Both the position numbers and the translations under genes were made by a program. The notes below the pieces were generated by a model. The model worked only from the letters and a program-made list of their open reading frames with translations. It did not search any database and was not told the DNA's origin. This document shows positions 15,971-23,800 of a stretch of 64,000 nucleotides of DNA, piece after piece. Origin of the DNA: Catellatospora coxensis. Lineage in GTDB: Bacteria > Actinomycetota > Actinomycetes > Mycobacteriales > Micromonosporaceae. The stretch is taken from assembly GCF_016862635.1 (NCBI RefSeq), contig NZ_BONI01000043.1, positions 1 through 64,000 of the forward strand, written 5' to 3'. Positions within the stretch are counted from its first letter, which is position 1; each line of letters starts with the position of its first letter.

Positions 15971-17473
15971 ATGGGCACCCCTCAGTCCCGTGGGGCCGAC
16001 GCCACCCCGCTGGCGCCGCTCACCGGCGAGCCCCTCCCACCCGTGCGGCAGTCCACTGCCGACGATGTCGCGCTGGCCTACGCCCGGGCCCGCGCGGCCC
16101 AGTCGGGCTGGGCCGCCCTGCCCGCACGCGAGCGGGCCCGGCCGGTGCGGCGCTTCGCGTCGCTGCTGCTGCGCCGCCAGGACGAGATCCTCGACCTGGT
16201 GCAGCGCGAGACCGGCAAGGCCCGGCTGCACGCGCACGAGGAGGTGCTGGACGCCGCGTTGGTCAGCACGTACTACGCCCGCCGCGCGCCGCGCCTGCTG
16301 CGGCCGCGCCGCCGGGCAGGCGCGCTGCCGCTGCTGACGTACGCGGTGGAGGTGCGCCATCCGCTCGGCGTGGTCGGGGTGATCACGCCGTGGAACTATC
16401 CGCTGGCGCTGGCCGTCACCGACATCGTGCCCGCGCTGCTGGCCGGGAACGCGGTCGTGCACAAGCCGGACACCCAGACCGCGCGGACCGCCGCCTGGGC
16501 GCGGGACCTGATGGCCGAGGCCGGGCTGCCCGACGGGGTGTGGCAGCAGGTCACCGGCGAACCGGCCGACATCGGCGACGCGCTGCTCGACGGCGCGGAC
16601 CACCTGTGCCTGACCGGTTCCACGGCCGCGGGCCGGGCTGTCGCCATGGGGGCCGGGCGGCGGCTGATCGGCTGCTCGCTGGAGCTCGGCGGCAAGAACT
16701 CCCTGCTGGTACGCGCCGACGCGGACCTCGACCAGGCCGCCCAGGCCGCCGTACGGGCCTGCTTCGCCAGCGCCGGGCAGCTGTGCCTGTCCGCCGAGCG
16801 CATCATCGTGCACGAGCGCGTGCACGAGGCGTTCCTGGAGCGCTTCCTGCCCCTGGTGCGCGGGCTGCGGCTGGCCGGCGGCCTCGACTACGGCCCGCAG
16901 ATGGGCTCGCTGAGCCTGCCCCGGGTGCTGGCCACCGTGCGCCGGCACCTCGAGGACGCGACCGCGCGCGGGGCCGTGGTGCTGGCCGGTGGCGCGGCCC
17001 GGCCCGACCTCGGTCCGCTGTTCCACGAGCCGACCGTGCTCGGCGGGGTGACGCCGGACATGGCCGTGTACCGCGAGGAGACGTTCGGGCCTGTGGTGGC
17101 CGTGTTCGCGGTGCCCGGCGACGACGCCGCCGTCGAGCTGGCCAACGACACCGAGTACGGCCTCAACGCGGCCGTGTTCAGCCGGGACACCGGTGCGGCG
17201 CGGGCGCTGGCCCGGCGGCTGCGGGCCGGGACCGTGAACATCAACGAGGGCTACGCGGCCGCGTACGCCTCGCATGACGCGCCCATGGGCGGCATGAAGT
17301 CGTCCGGGCTCGGCCGCCGCCACGGCACCGCCGGGCTGCTCGCCTACACGGCCCCGCAGACCATCGCCCACCAGCGCCTGAACCTCACCCCGCCGGCCGG
17401 CCCCGGGCAGGCCCGCTACGCGCGCGCGCTGACCGCCGCCGTGCGCGCCATGCAACTGCTGCACCTGCGATGA
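15971..17473 (+). CDS. Aldehyde dehydrogenase family protein (succinate-semialdehyde/fatty-aldehyde type)
   Basis: 500 residues. ALDH motifs in order: GVITPWNYPLALAVT, cofactor-loop LTGSTAAGRAVA, active-site Glu in LELGGKN, catalytic Cys in SAGQLCLSAER, and the EETFGPVVAVF signature. Oxidises an aldehyde to the acid using NAD(P)+. Its stop overlaps the start of a long-chain acyl-CoA synthetase (ATGA), so the product acid is probably activated at once to a CoA ester, a pairing that would suit a long-chain or isoprenoid aldehyde such as phytenal (inference). Confidence 0.9.
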   Translation: MGTPQSRGADATPLAPLTGEPLPPVRQSTADDVALAYARARAAQSGWAALPARERARPVRRFASLLLRRQDEILDLVQRETGKARLHAHEEVLDAALVSTYYARRAPRLLRPRRRAGALPLLTYAVEVRHPLGVVGVITPWNYPLALAVTDIVPALLAGNAVVHKPDTQTARTAAWARDLMAEAGLPDGVWQQVTGEPADIGDALLDGADHLCLTGSTAAGRAVAMGAGRRLIGCSLELGGKNSLLVRADADLDQAAQAAVRACFASAGQLCLSAERIIVHERVHEAFLERFLPLVRGLRLAGGLDYGPQMGSLSLPRVLATVRRHLEDATARGAVVLAGGAARPDLGPLFHEPTVLGGVTPDMAVYREETFGPVVAVFAVPGDDAAVELANDTEYGLNAAVFSRDTGAARALARRLRAGTVNINEGYAAAYASHDAPMGGMKSSGLGRRHGTAGLLAYTAPQTIAHQRLNLTPPAGPGQARYARALTAAVRAMQLLHLR

Positions 17474-19218
17474 CCCGTTCCGGAGAGGACCCGATGCCCC
17501 CCGCGACCCTGTGCGCCGCGTTCCAGGCCACCGCCGCCGTCGCACCCGACACCATCGCGCTCGGCGCGTTCGGATCCGACGTCGAGCTGACGTGGCGCGA
17601 GTACGCCGAGCGGGTGCGCGCCATCGCGGCAGGCCTGGCCGGGGCGGGCGTGCGACGCGGCCAGACCGTCGCGCTGATGCTGGCCAACCGGCCGGAGTTC
17701 CACCTGGCCGACACCGCGGCGATCCACCTGGGCGCGGTGCCGTTCTCGGTCTACAACACCTCGTCGCCGGCGCAGATCGCGTACGTGCTCGACAACGCGC
17801 GGGCCCGGGTCGTCATCTGCGAGCAGCAGTACGCGGCGCGCATCGCCGCCAGCGGGGCGGCTTACGAGCACCTGGTGTGCGTGGACGGGCGGCCCGACGG
17901 CACGATCACCCTGGACGAGCTGTGCGCGCTCGCCGAGCCGGGCTTCGACTTCGACGCCGCGTGGCGCGCCGTGCAGCCCGACGACCTGCTCACCCTCATC
18001 TACACCTCGGGCACCACCGGCCCGCCCAAGGGCGTCGAGCTGACCCACGCCAACCTGCTGGCCGAGGCCGACGCGGTGACGGCGCTGTTCCCGCTGGAGC
18101 GCGCCGACCACGGGCTGTCCTACCTGCCCGCCGCGCACGTCGCCGACCGCCTGGCCAGCCACTACCTGCAGCTGCTGTACGGCGCGCGGATCACCTGCCT
18201 GGCCGACCTGACCCAGCTCGGCCCGGCCCTGGCCCAGGTGCGCCCGACGTACTGGGCGGCGGTGCCGCGGGTGTTCGAGAAGATGCGCGCGCGCATCGAG
18301 GACGCGCTGCTCGACGCGCCCGCGCCGCGCCGGTGGGCGTTCCGGCTGGCGCTGCGGTGGGGCCGGGGCAGGCGGGGCGGACCGGCGGCGCGGGCGCTGG
18401 CCCGGATCGCGGACCGGCTGGTGCTCGGCCAGGTGCTGGCCCGGCTGGGCATGGACCGGATGCGCTGGGCGATGTGCGGTGCGGCGGCGCTGCCGGTGCC
18501 GGTGCTGGAGTTCTTCCTCGATCTCGGGCTGCCGGTGTGCGAGATCTGGGGCATGTCGGAGACCTGCGGGGCGAGCACGCTCAACCCGCCGGAGGCGATC
18601 CGCCCCGGCACGGTCGGCATCCCCGCGCCGGGGGTGCGGGTGCGCCTGGCCGACGACGGCGAGCTGCTGATCCGCGGGCCGCTGGTGACCCGCGGCTACC
18701 ACCGCGACCCGGCACGCACCGCCGAGGCGTTCGACGCCGACGGCTGGCTGCGCACCGGGGACGTGGCCACGATCGACGGCGACGGGTACGTGTCCATCGT
18801 GGACCGCAAGAAGGAACTGATCATCAACGCGGCGGGCAAGAACATGTCCCCGGCGAACATCGAGGGCGTGGTCAAGTCGGCGTGCCCGCTGATCGGCGCG
18901 CTGGTCGTGGTCGGTGACGGGCGGCCGTACAACGTGGCTCTGATCGTGGCCGACCCGGAGGCGGTGGCGTCGTTCACCGCGCGGCACGGGGCGGCGGCGG
19001 TGCCGGACGCGATCGCGGCCGGGGTCGCCGCGGGCAACGCCGAGCTGTCCCGGGTGGAGCAGATCAAGCGGTACGAGGTGCTCGACGCGGTGTGGGCCCC
19101 GGGCGGGGACGAGCTGACGCCGACGCTGAAACTGCGCCGCGCGGCGATCGTGCGCAAGTACGCCTCGGTGATCGACGGGCTCTACGCCGCACCCGAAAGA
19201 TATTCCCAAAGCGCTTAG
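17470..19218 (+). CDS. Long-chain fatty-acid-CoA ligase (AMP-forming), FadD15-like
   Basis: 582 residues, full length for FadD-type ligases. P-loop YTSGTTGPPKG (178-188), GMSETCGAS (A4/A5 region), GWLRTGDVATIDGDGYVSIVDRKKELIINAAGKNMSP (A8 hinge and lysine region; positions about 417-453) and a C-terminal catalytic Lys in TPTLKLRR. The split into 'GW..TGD' and 'RKKELI' places it with long-chain, not acetyl, ligases. ATGA overlap with the dehydrogenase. Membrane-associated acyl activation for beta-oxidation. Confidence 0.9.
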   Translation: MTRSGEDPMPPATLCAAFQATAAVAPDTIALGAFGSDVELTWREYAERVRAIAAGLAGAGVRRGQTVALMLANRPEFHLADTAAIHLGAVPFSVYNTSSPAQIAYVLDNARARVVICEQQYAARIAASGAAYEHLVCVDGRPDGTITLDELCALAEPGFDFDAAWRAVQPDDLLTLIYTSGTTGPPKGVELTHANLLAEADAVTALFPLERADHGLSYLPAAHVADRLASHYLQLLYGARITCLADLTQLGPALAQVRPTYWAAVPRVFEKMRARIEDALLDAPAPRRWAFRLALRWGRGRRGGPAARALARIADRLVLGQVLARLGMDRMRWAMCGAAALPVPVLEFFLDLGLPVCEIWGMSETCGASTLNPPEAIRPGTVGIPAPGVRVRLADDGELLIRGPLVTRGYHRDPARTAEAFDADGWLRTGDVATIDGDGYVSIVDRKKELIINAAGKNMSPANIEGVVKSACPLIGALVVVGDGRPYNVALIVADPEAVASFTARHGAAAVPDAIAAGVAAGNAELSRVEQIKRYEVLDAVWAPGGDELTPTLKLRRAAIVRKYASVIDGLYAAPERYSQSA

Positions 19219-19313
19219 AAAGAAGAAATCCAAAAAATCCGGCCATCCGACCAAACCGTGCCAAGCTCGGCGGCGAATCCCTCCTGATGTCTCACCGGAG
19301 GAAGGACACCGAC

Positions 19314-19919
19314 ATGCTCGGCAAGAGGAGGCTGACCGCGCTCGCGGCAGCCGGCACGTTCGCGTTCTCGCTGGCCCTGACGGCCTGCGGCACCGACACC
19401 ATGGCCACCCAGACCACGGGCCCGAACACCGCGACGACCGCGGAGGAGTTCGGGCCCGGTTGCGCGGCCGTACCGAAGGACCCGAACAACCCGGGCAGCT
19501 TCGACGCGATGGCCCAGCAGCCCGTGGCGACCGCGGCGTCGGGCAACCCGCTGCTGTCCACGCTGGTCACCGCGGTGAAGCAGGCCGGCCTGGTCGACAC
19601 GCTCAACAACGCCGAGGCGGTCACCGTCTTCGCGCCGACCAACGACGCCTTCGCGAAGATCCCGAAGGCCGACCTGGACAAGGTGCTGGCCGACAAGGAG
19701 CTGCTCACGAAGATCCTGACCTACCACGTGGTGGCCGGGAAGACCGCGCCCGAGCAGCTCGCGGGCACCCACAAGACCCTGGAAGGGCAGGACCTGACCG
19801 TGTCCGGTGGCGGCACGGACTTCAAGGTCAACGACAGCGCGAAGGTGGTCTGCGGCAACGTGCAGACCAGCAACGGCACGGTGTACATCGTCGACTCCGT
19901 GCTGATGCCGCCGTCCTGA
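19314..19919 (+). CDS. Fasciclin-domain lipoprotein
   Basis: 201 residues. Signal peptide with lipobox LALTAC (Cys about 25), then one FAS1 domain (about 70-200) with AVTVFAPTNDAFAKIP (H1 box) and GTVYIVDSVLMPP (H2 box). Resembles mycobacterial MPB70/MPT83 and other actinobacterial surface fasciclins that mediate adhesion. GGAGGAAGG precedes the ATG. It is monocistronic and ends in a strong hairpin. Confidence 0.92.
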   Translation: MLGKRRLTALAAAGTFAFSLALTACGTDTMATQTTGPNTATTAEEFGPGCAAVPKDPNNPGSFDAMAQQPVATAASGNPLLSTLVTAVKQAGLVDTLNNAEAVTVFAPTNDAFAKIPKADLDKVLADKELLTKILTYHVVAGKTAPEQLAGTHKTLEGQDLTVSGGGTDFKVNDSAKVVCGNVQTSNGTVYIVDSVLMPPS

Positions 19920-19932
19920 CCGGACCGGACCG

Positions 19933-19961
19933 CTCCCCGGCCCGCGTTCCGGGCCGGGGAG
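19933..19961 (+). terminator. Hairpin terminator
   Basis: Perfect 12-bp arms CTCCCCGGCCCG and CGGGCCGGGGAG around a 5-base loop, 13 bases after the fasciclin gene and just before the stop of the opposing gene. Confidence 0.75.
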
Positions 19962-19970
19962 TACCCGTGT

Positions 19971-20591
19971 TCAGGTGAGCCGGGTCAGCGCCTCGGCCAG
20001 GCTCACCACGTCGGCGTACTTGGCGTCGAGGTCGAACAGGTTGGCCTCGTGCGGGCCGGGGTCGCGGTCGGCGCAGGCCTCGCGCACCACCATGGGCCGG
20101 AAGCCGTGCTGCAGCGCGTCCACGGCCGAGGCGCGTACACAGCCGCTGGTCGAGAAGCCACCGATGACCAGCGTGTCCACCCGGTGCGCGGTCAGCCACG
20201 CGGGCAGCGACGTGCCCGCGAACGCGCTCGCGTAGTGCTTGAGCACGACGTGCTCCCCAGGTGCGGGGGTGACCTCGGCCGGGAACTCGCCCAGCGGGCT
20301 GCCCGCGGCGAACGCCGCCAGCGCGGGCACCTTCGCGGCGAACAGCGGGGCCTCGGCACAACTGGCGTCGGCGTACCGCACGCCGGTCAGCACCACCGGC
20401 AGCCCGGCCGCCCGCGCGGCCGCCAGCAGCGCGGCCATCGCCTCCAGCGCCGCCTGCCCGGTGTCGAGCCGCAGCGGCGAGCCCGGCACCGTGTACGCGG
20501 CCACCGGGTCGACCAGCAGCACCGCGGGGCGCTCGCCCCAGCCGAGCCGCCGGGCGAACCCGGCCTGCGCGTAGTCGGCGTCCAGCGTCAT
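19971..20591 (-). CDS. Isochorismatase-family cysteine hydrolase (amidase type)
   Basis: 206 residues. Catalytic triad pattern of the isochorismatase/N-carbamoylsarcosine amidase family: Asp in LLVDPVAAY, Lys in VVLKHYASAFAGT, and Cys in GGFSTSGCVRASA (about 152). The SGCVRA form with Ser-Gly before Cys and the long insert favour an amidohydrolase (N-carbamoyl compound, maleamate or similar half-amide) over isochorismatase. Coupled by TGATG overlap to the upstream CoA-transferase gene, so it probably hydrolyses an amide on the same pathway; maleamate-like half-amides are the inferred substrate. Confidence 0.82.
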   Translation of the reverse strand: MTLDADYAQAGFARRLGWGERPAVLLVDPVAAYTVPGSPLRLDTGQAALEAMAALLAAARAAGLPVVLTGVRYADASCAEAPLFAAKVPALAAFAAGSPLGEFPAEVTPAPGEHVVLKHYASAFAGTSLPAWLTAHRVDTLVIGGFSTSGCVRASAVDALQHGFRPMVVREACADRDPGPHEANLFDLDAKYADVVSLAEALTRLT

Positions 20592-21784
20592 CAGATGACG
20601 CCCCGCTCCCGCAGCTCGGCCCGCTCGGTCTCGGACAGGCCCAGCAGGGTGCCGTACACCTCGTCGTTGTGCTGGCCCAGTGTCGGTCCCGCCCAGCGCA
20701 CCGAGCCGGGGTCGGCCGACAGGCGCGGGGCGACGTTCTGCATGGGCAGCTCGCCGAAGTCGGGGTGTGGCACGCGCACGACCGCCTCCCGCGCGGCGAC
20801 GTGCGGGTCGGCCAGGATGTCCTTGGCCGTGTACACGCCGCCGGCCGGCACGCCCGCCTCGTGCAGCGCGGCGAGCAGCTTGTCCGGTTGCTGGGTCCGG
20901 GTCCAGGCGGCGATCAGGTCGTCGAGTTCGGCCTGGTGCGCGCCACGGGCGCCGTGGGTGGCGTAGCGAGGGTCGTCGGCCAGCTCCGGGGCGCCCATGA
21001 CCTCGCACAGCCGCCGGAAGACGGTGTCCTGGTTGGCCCCGATCAGCACCTCGGTGCCGTCCGCGGTCGGGTAGGCGTTGCTCGGGGCGACGTTGGGCAG
21101 CACCGCGCCGGTGCGCTCGCGCTGGTAGCCGGCCACCGCCCACTCGGGCAGCAGCGACTCCATCATCGCCAGCACGGCCTCGTAGATCGCCGAGTCGACG
21201 ACCTGGCCGCGGCCGGTGCGCTCGCGGGCGTGCAGCGCGGCCAGCGTGCCGTACGCGGCGTAGGTGGCGGCCAGCGAGTCGCCGAGCGAGATGCCCGAAC
21301 GCGACGGGGGCCGGTCGGCCTCGCCGGTGACGTACCGGATGCCGCCCATGGCCTCGCCGATCGAGCCGAACCCGGCGCGCGGCGCGTACGGGCCGGTCTG
21401 GCCGTAGCCGGTGACCCGGACCAGGATCAGCCGCGGGTTGATCGCCGACAGCTCGTCCCAGCCGAGCCCCCAGCGCTCCAGGGTGCCGGGGCGGAAGTTC
21501 TCCAGCAGCACGTCCGCGTCGGCGACCAGGCGGCGGACCAGGTCCTGGCCTTCCTTGACGCGCAGGTTGCAGGTCACGGACTTCTTGTTGCGGGCGACCA
21601 CCGGCCACCACAGCGACTGCCCGTGCGGCTTCTCCCGGCCCCACTGGCGCATCGGGTCGCCCTTGCCCGGGTCCTCGAGTTTGATGACCTCGGCGCCGAA
21701 ATCGCCGAGTAGCTGGCCGCAGAACGGGCCGGCCAGCAGCGTGCCCGTTTCGATGACCCTGATGTCGGATAGTGCGCCTGTCAC
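20591..21784 (-). CDS. CaiB/BaiF class III CoA-transferase
   Basis: 397 residues, full length. Signatures: GPFCGQLLGDFGAEVIKLEDPGKGD at the N-terminus (split motif), NKKSVTCNL, ADVLLENFRPGTLERWGL, and catalytic Asp in GQVVDSAIYE. Moves CoA between carboxylic acids through an aspartyl-CoA intermediate. The GTG start lies exactly six bases after a minus-strand TAGGAT, so the transcript is probably leaderless. The IclR-type box at 21803 is immediately upstream. A paralogue of similar length is at 25306. Confidence 0.9.
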   Translation of the reverse strand: MTGALSDIRVIETGTLLAGPFCGQLLGDFGAEVIKLEDPGKGDPMRQWGREKPHGQSLWWPVVARNKKSVTCNLRVKEGQDLVRRLVADADVLLENFRPGTLERWGLGWDELSAINPRLILVRVTGYGQTGPYAPRAGFGSIGEAMGGIRYVTGEADRPPSRSGISLGDSLAATYAAYGTLAALHARERTGRGQVVDSAIYEAVLAMMESLLPEWAVAGYQRERTGAVLPNVAPSNAYPTADGTEVLIGANQDTVFRRLCEVMGAPELADDPRYATHGARGAHQAELDDLIAAWTRTQQPDKLLAALHEAGVPAGGVYTAKDILADPHVAAREAVVRVPHPDFGELPMQNVAPRLSADPGSVRWAGPTLGQHNDEVYGTLLGLSETERAELRERGVI

Positions 21785-21790
21785 GGCGGC

Positions 21791-21796
21791 ATCCTA
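21791..21796 (-). promoter_or_regulatory. Leaderless -10 element (TAGGAT) for the CoA-transferase
   Basis: TAGGAT on the minus strand with six bases to the GTG at 21784. On the plus strand the overlapping TATGCT (21795-21800) could serve the divergent lyase gene. Confidence 0.55.
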
Positions 21797-21802
21797 TGCT
21801 TT

Positions 21803-21828
21803 GGAAACGCTGTTTCGCTAGAGGAACC
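21803..21828. promoter_or_regulatory. IclR-type operator B
   Basis: GGAAACGCT followed by GTTTCGCTAGAGGAAC(C). It lies between the divergent CoA-transferase and lyase genes and overlaps the predicted plus-strand transcription start, so binding could control both. Confidence 0.7.
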
Positions 21829-21837
21829 GAGGGTGTC

Positions 21838-22734
21838 GTGGAGATCGTCGAAGTCGGCCCGCGTGACGGGCTGCAGAACGAGAAGACGCTGCTGTCCACC
21901 GAGGTGAAGGTCGAGTACATCACGCGGGCGATCGCCGCGGGGGTGCGCCGCATCGAGGCGGTCGCGTTCGCGCACCCGGCGCGGGTGCCGCAGATGGCCG
22001 ACGCCGAGGCGGTGCTCGCCGCCGTCCCCCGCCTTCCGGACGTGTCCTACATCGGCCTGGTGCTCAACCGGCGCGGCCTGGACCGCGCGCTCGCCTCGGC
22101 GGGCGTGGACGAGGTCAACTACGTGCTGGTCGCCACGGACGAGTTCTCCCAGCGCAACCAGGGCATGAGCACCGCCGCGTCGCTCGCCCAGTGGGACGAG
22201 GTCGCCGCCGGGGCCCGCGCCGCCGGGCTGCGCGCCACGCTGACCGTCGCCGCCGCGTTCGGCTGCCCGTTCACCGGCGAGGTCACCGCTCAGCACGTCG
22301 CCGGGCTGGTCGCCGCCGCGCAGACCCGGCCCGACGAGATCTGCCTCGCCGACACCATCGGCGTCGGCGTGCCACGCCAGGTCGCCGAGCTGGTCACCGA
22401 GGTGCGCGCGGTCGCACCCGGCGTCGCGCTGCGCGCGCACTTCCACAACACCCGCAACACGGGGTACGCCAACGCGCTGGCCGCGCTGGAGTACGGCGTG
22501 CTCGCGCTGGACGCCAGCACCGGCGGCATCGGCGGCTGCCCGTTCGCCCCGGCCGCCACGGGCAACATCGCCACCGAGGACCTCGCCCACCTGCTGCACC
22601 GCTCCGGAACGGACACCGGCACGCGGCTCGCCGAGCTGGCCGAGACCGGAACCTGGATCGCGGACCAGCTGGGCATCACGGCGCCCGCCATGCTCGGCCG
22701 CGCCGGAGCCTTCCCCCCACCGGCCACCGCTTGA
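21838..22734 (+). CDS. Hydroxymethylglutaryl-CoA lyase family protein
   Basis: 298 residues. TIM-barrel HMG-CoA lyase motifs: VEVGPRDGLQNE (residues 5-16, catalytic Arg and metal Asp), RAHFHNTRNTGYAN (metal His pair) and the mobile loop DASTGGIGGCPFAPAATGN with catalytic Cys. Cleaves a 3-hydroxy-3-methylacyl-CoA to acetyl- or acyl-CoA and a keto acid. The GTG at 21838 is chosen because GAGGG precedes it and the family starts there. Divergent from the CoA-transferase that could make its substrate. Confidence 0.9.
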   Translation: MEIVEVGPRDGLQNEKTLLSTEVKVEYITRAIAAGVRRIEAVAFAHPARVPQMADAEAVLAAVPRLPDVSYIGLVLNRRGLDRALASAGVDEVNYVLVATDEFSQRNQGMSTAASLAQWDEVAAGARAAGLRATLTVAAAFGCPFTGEVTAQHVAGLVAAAQTRPDEICLADTIGVGVPRQVAELVTEVRAVAPGVALRAHFHNTRNTGYANALAALEYGVLALDASTGGIGGCPFAPAATGNIATEDLAHLLHRSGTDTGTRLAELAETGTWIADQLGITAPAMLGRAGAFPPPATA

Positions 22735-22767
22735 CCGGCCCGTCGCGCAAGCGGTCACCCGCGCCGG

Positions 22768-23631
22768 TCAGGCGGCGCAGATCGCCAGCGCCGACGCCTG
22801 CCAGGGCGTGCTCGTGCCGTACGCCATCTGCGAAGCGGTGACCGAGACCGAGTCGCTCGTGGTCCACGGCATCATCGCCTCGAACTTCGCCCCGTTGTCC
22901 GCGCCCACGAGCGCACCGCCGACGCCGTGCACGACGGTCCCCGCCGGGCAGTAGGCCACGACGGATCTGTCCGCCGTGTCGAACGGGCTCGACGCGTACG
23001 CGCGCTGCTGGCCGGGCACCGGGGCGACGCAGATCGCCCACACGTCGCCGTACCCGGTGACGTCGGCGTAGTCGCCGGGCACCGCCTCGCGGGCCCGGTT
23101 CCACTGCACGGTCACCATGCCCAGGTCGGCGTCCACGACCAGGTCGTCCAGGATGAACGGCGACTTGTGCGCGCTCCCGCCGAGCCCGATCGCCTTGCGC
23201 CCCTTCGGGCAGTACGCCTTGGCGGTGCCGGTGGTCTGGCCCGGCATGGTCGTGTACTCGGTGTGCACGATGCTGTGGCCGGTGACCCCGGTGCCGCAGA
23301 TCGCCCAGGACCGCACCGCCCACGGGGTGGCCGTGATCAGCACGCCGTCGCGGTAGGCGGCGTGCGCGTACGCCATGGCCCACCAGGCCCGGCCGTCGGC
23401 GCGCGGGCCGGAGTGGCTGAGCTGCACCACGCCGTTGCCGCCGATGACCCGGCCACCGCCGCCGAGCAGCAGCGTGCCGGCCGGGCAGGACGCCTCGGCG
23501 ATCTTGAAGGTGAGATTGCTCGGCGTGGTCGCGGACACCACGACCCGGCCGGCCACGGCGGCCGCCGGAGCGGCCGGAACGAGGGCGGCGACCACGGCCA
23601 GTACGGCCGGTACGGCGAGGCGACGGATCAT
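22768..23631 (-). CDS. Secreted protein of unknown function
   Basis: 287 residues. Signal peptide 1-25 (PAAPAAA). The mature part repeats a unit: CPAGTLLLGGGGRVIGG, CPKGRKAIGLGGSA, CPAGTVVHGVGGAL, each followed by a strand ending in WAICG, WAICVA or LAICAA. Paired cysteines in each repeat suggest a disulfide-stabilised beta propeller or prism. This repeat type is seen in many streptomycete secreted proteins of unknown function. No enzymatic residues seen. It is probably monocistronic. Confidence 0.75.
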   Translation of the reverse strand: MIRRLAVPAVLAVVAALVPAAPAAAVAGRVVVSATTPSNLTFKIAEASCPAGTLLLGGGGRVIGGNGVVQLSHSGPRADGRAWWAMAYAHAAYRDGVLITATPWAVRSWAICGTGVTGHSIVHTEYTTMPGQTTGTAKAYCPKGRKAIGLGGSAHKSPFILDDLVVDADLGMVTVQWNRAREAVPGDYADVTGYGDVWAICVAPVPGQQRAYASSPFDTADRSVVAYCPAGTVVHGVGGALVGADNGAKFEAMMPWTTSDSVSVTASQMAYGTSTPWQASALAICAA

Positions 23632-23737
23632 GACAGTCCTCACTGATCGGCGGGCGACTGCCTCGATCGTGCCGACTCGCCCCTCCACACGCGAGCCCCT
23701 CGCCGCCAACCCGACAGCACCGCGCCACTCCGGCATA

Positions 23738-23795
23738 CAGTTTCGGGGAAAGTGGCGGAATCGAGGTTCGGATTCGTGCACTTTCCCCGAAACTG
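23738..23795. repeat. Palindromic repeat family 1, copy b
   Basis: Perfect 17-bp arms CAGTTTCGGGGAAAGTG (23738-23754) and CACTTTCCCCGAAACTG (23779-23795). Same core as 2105-2168. The rest of the 169-bp gap shows nothing else. Confidence 0.75.
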
Positions 23796-23800
23796 CGGCC

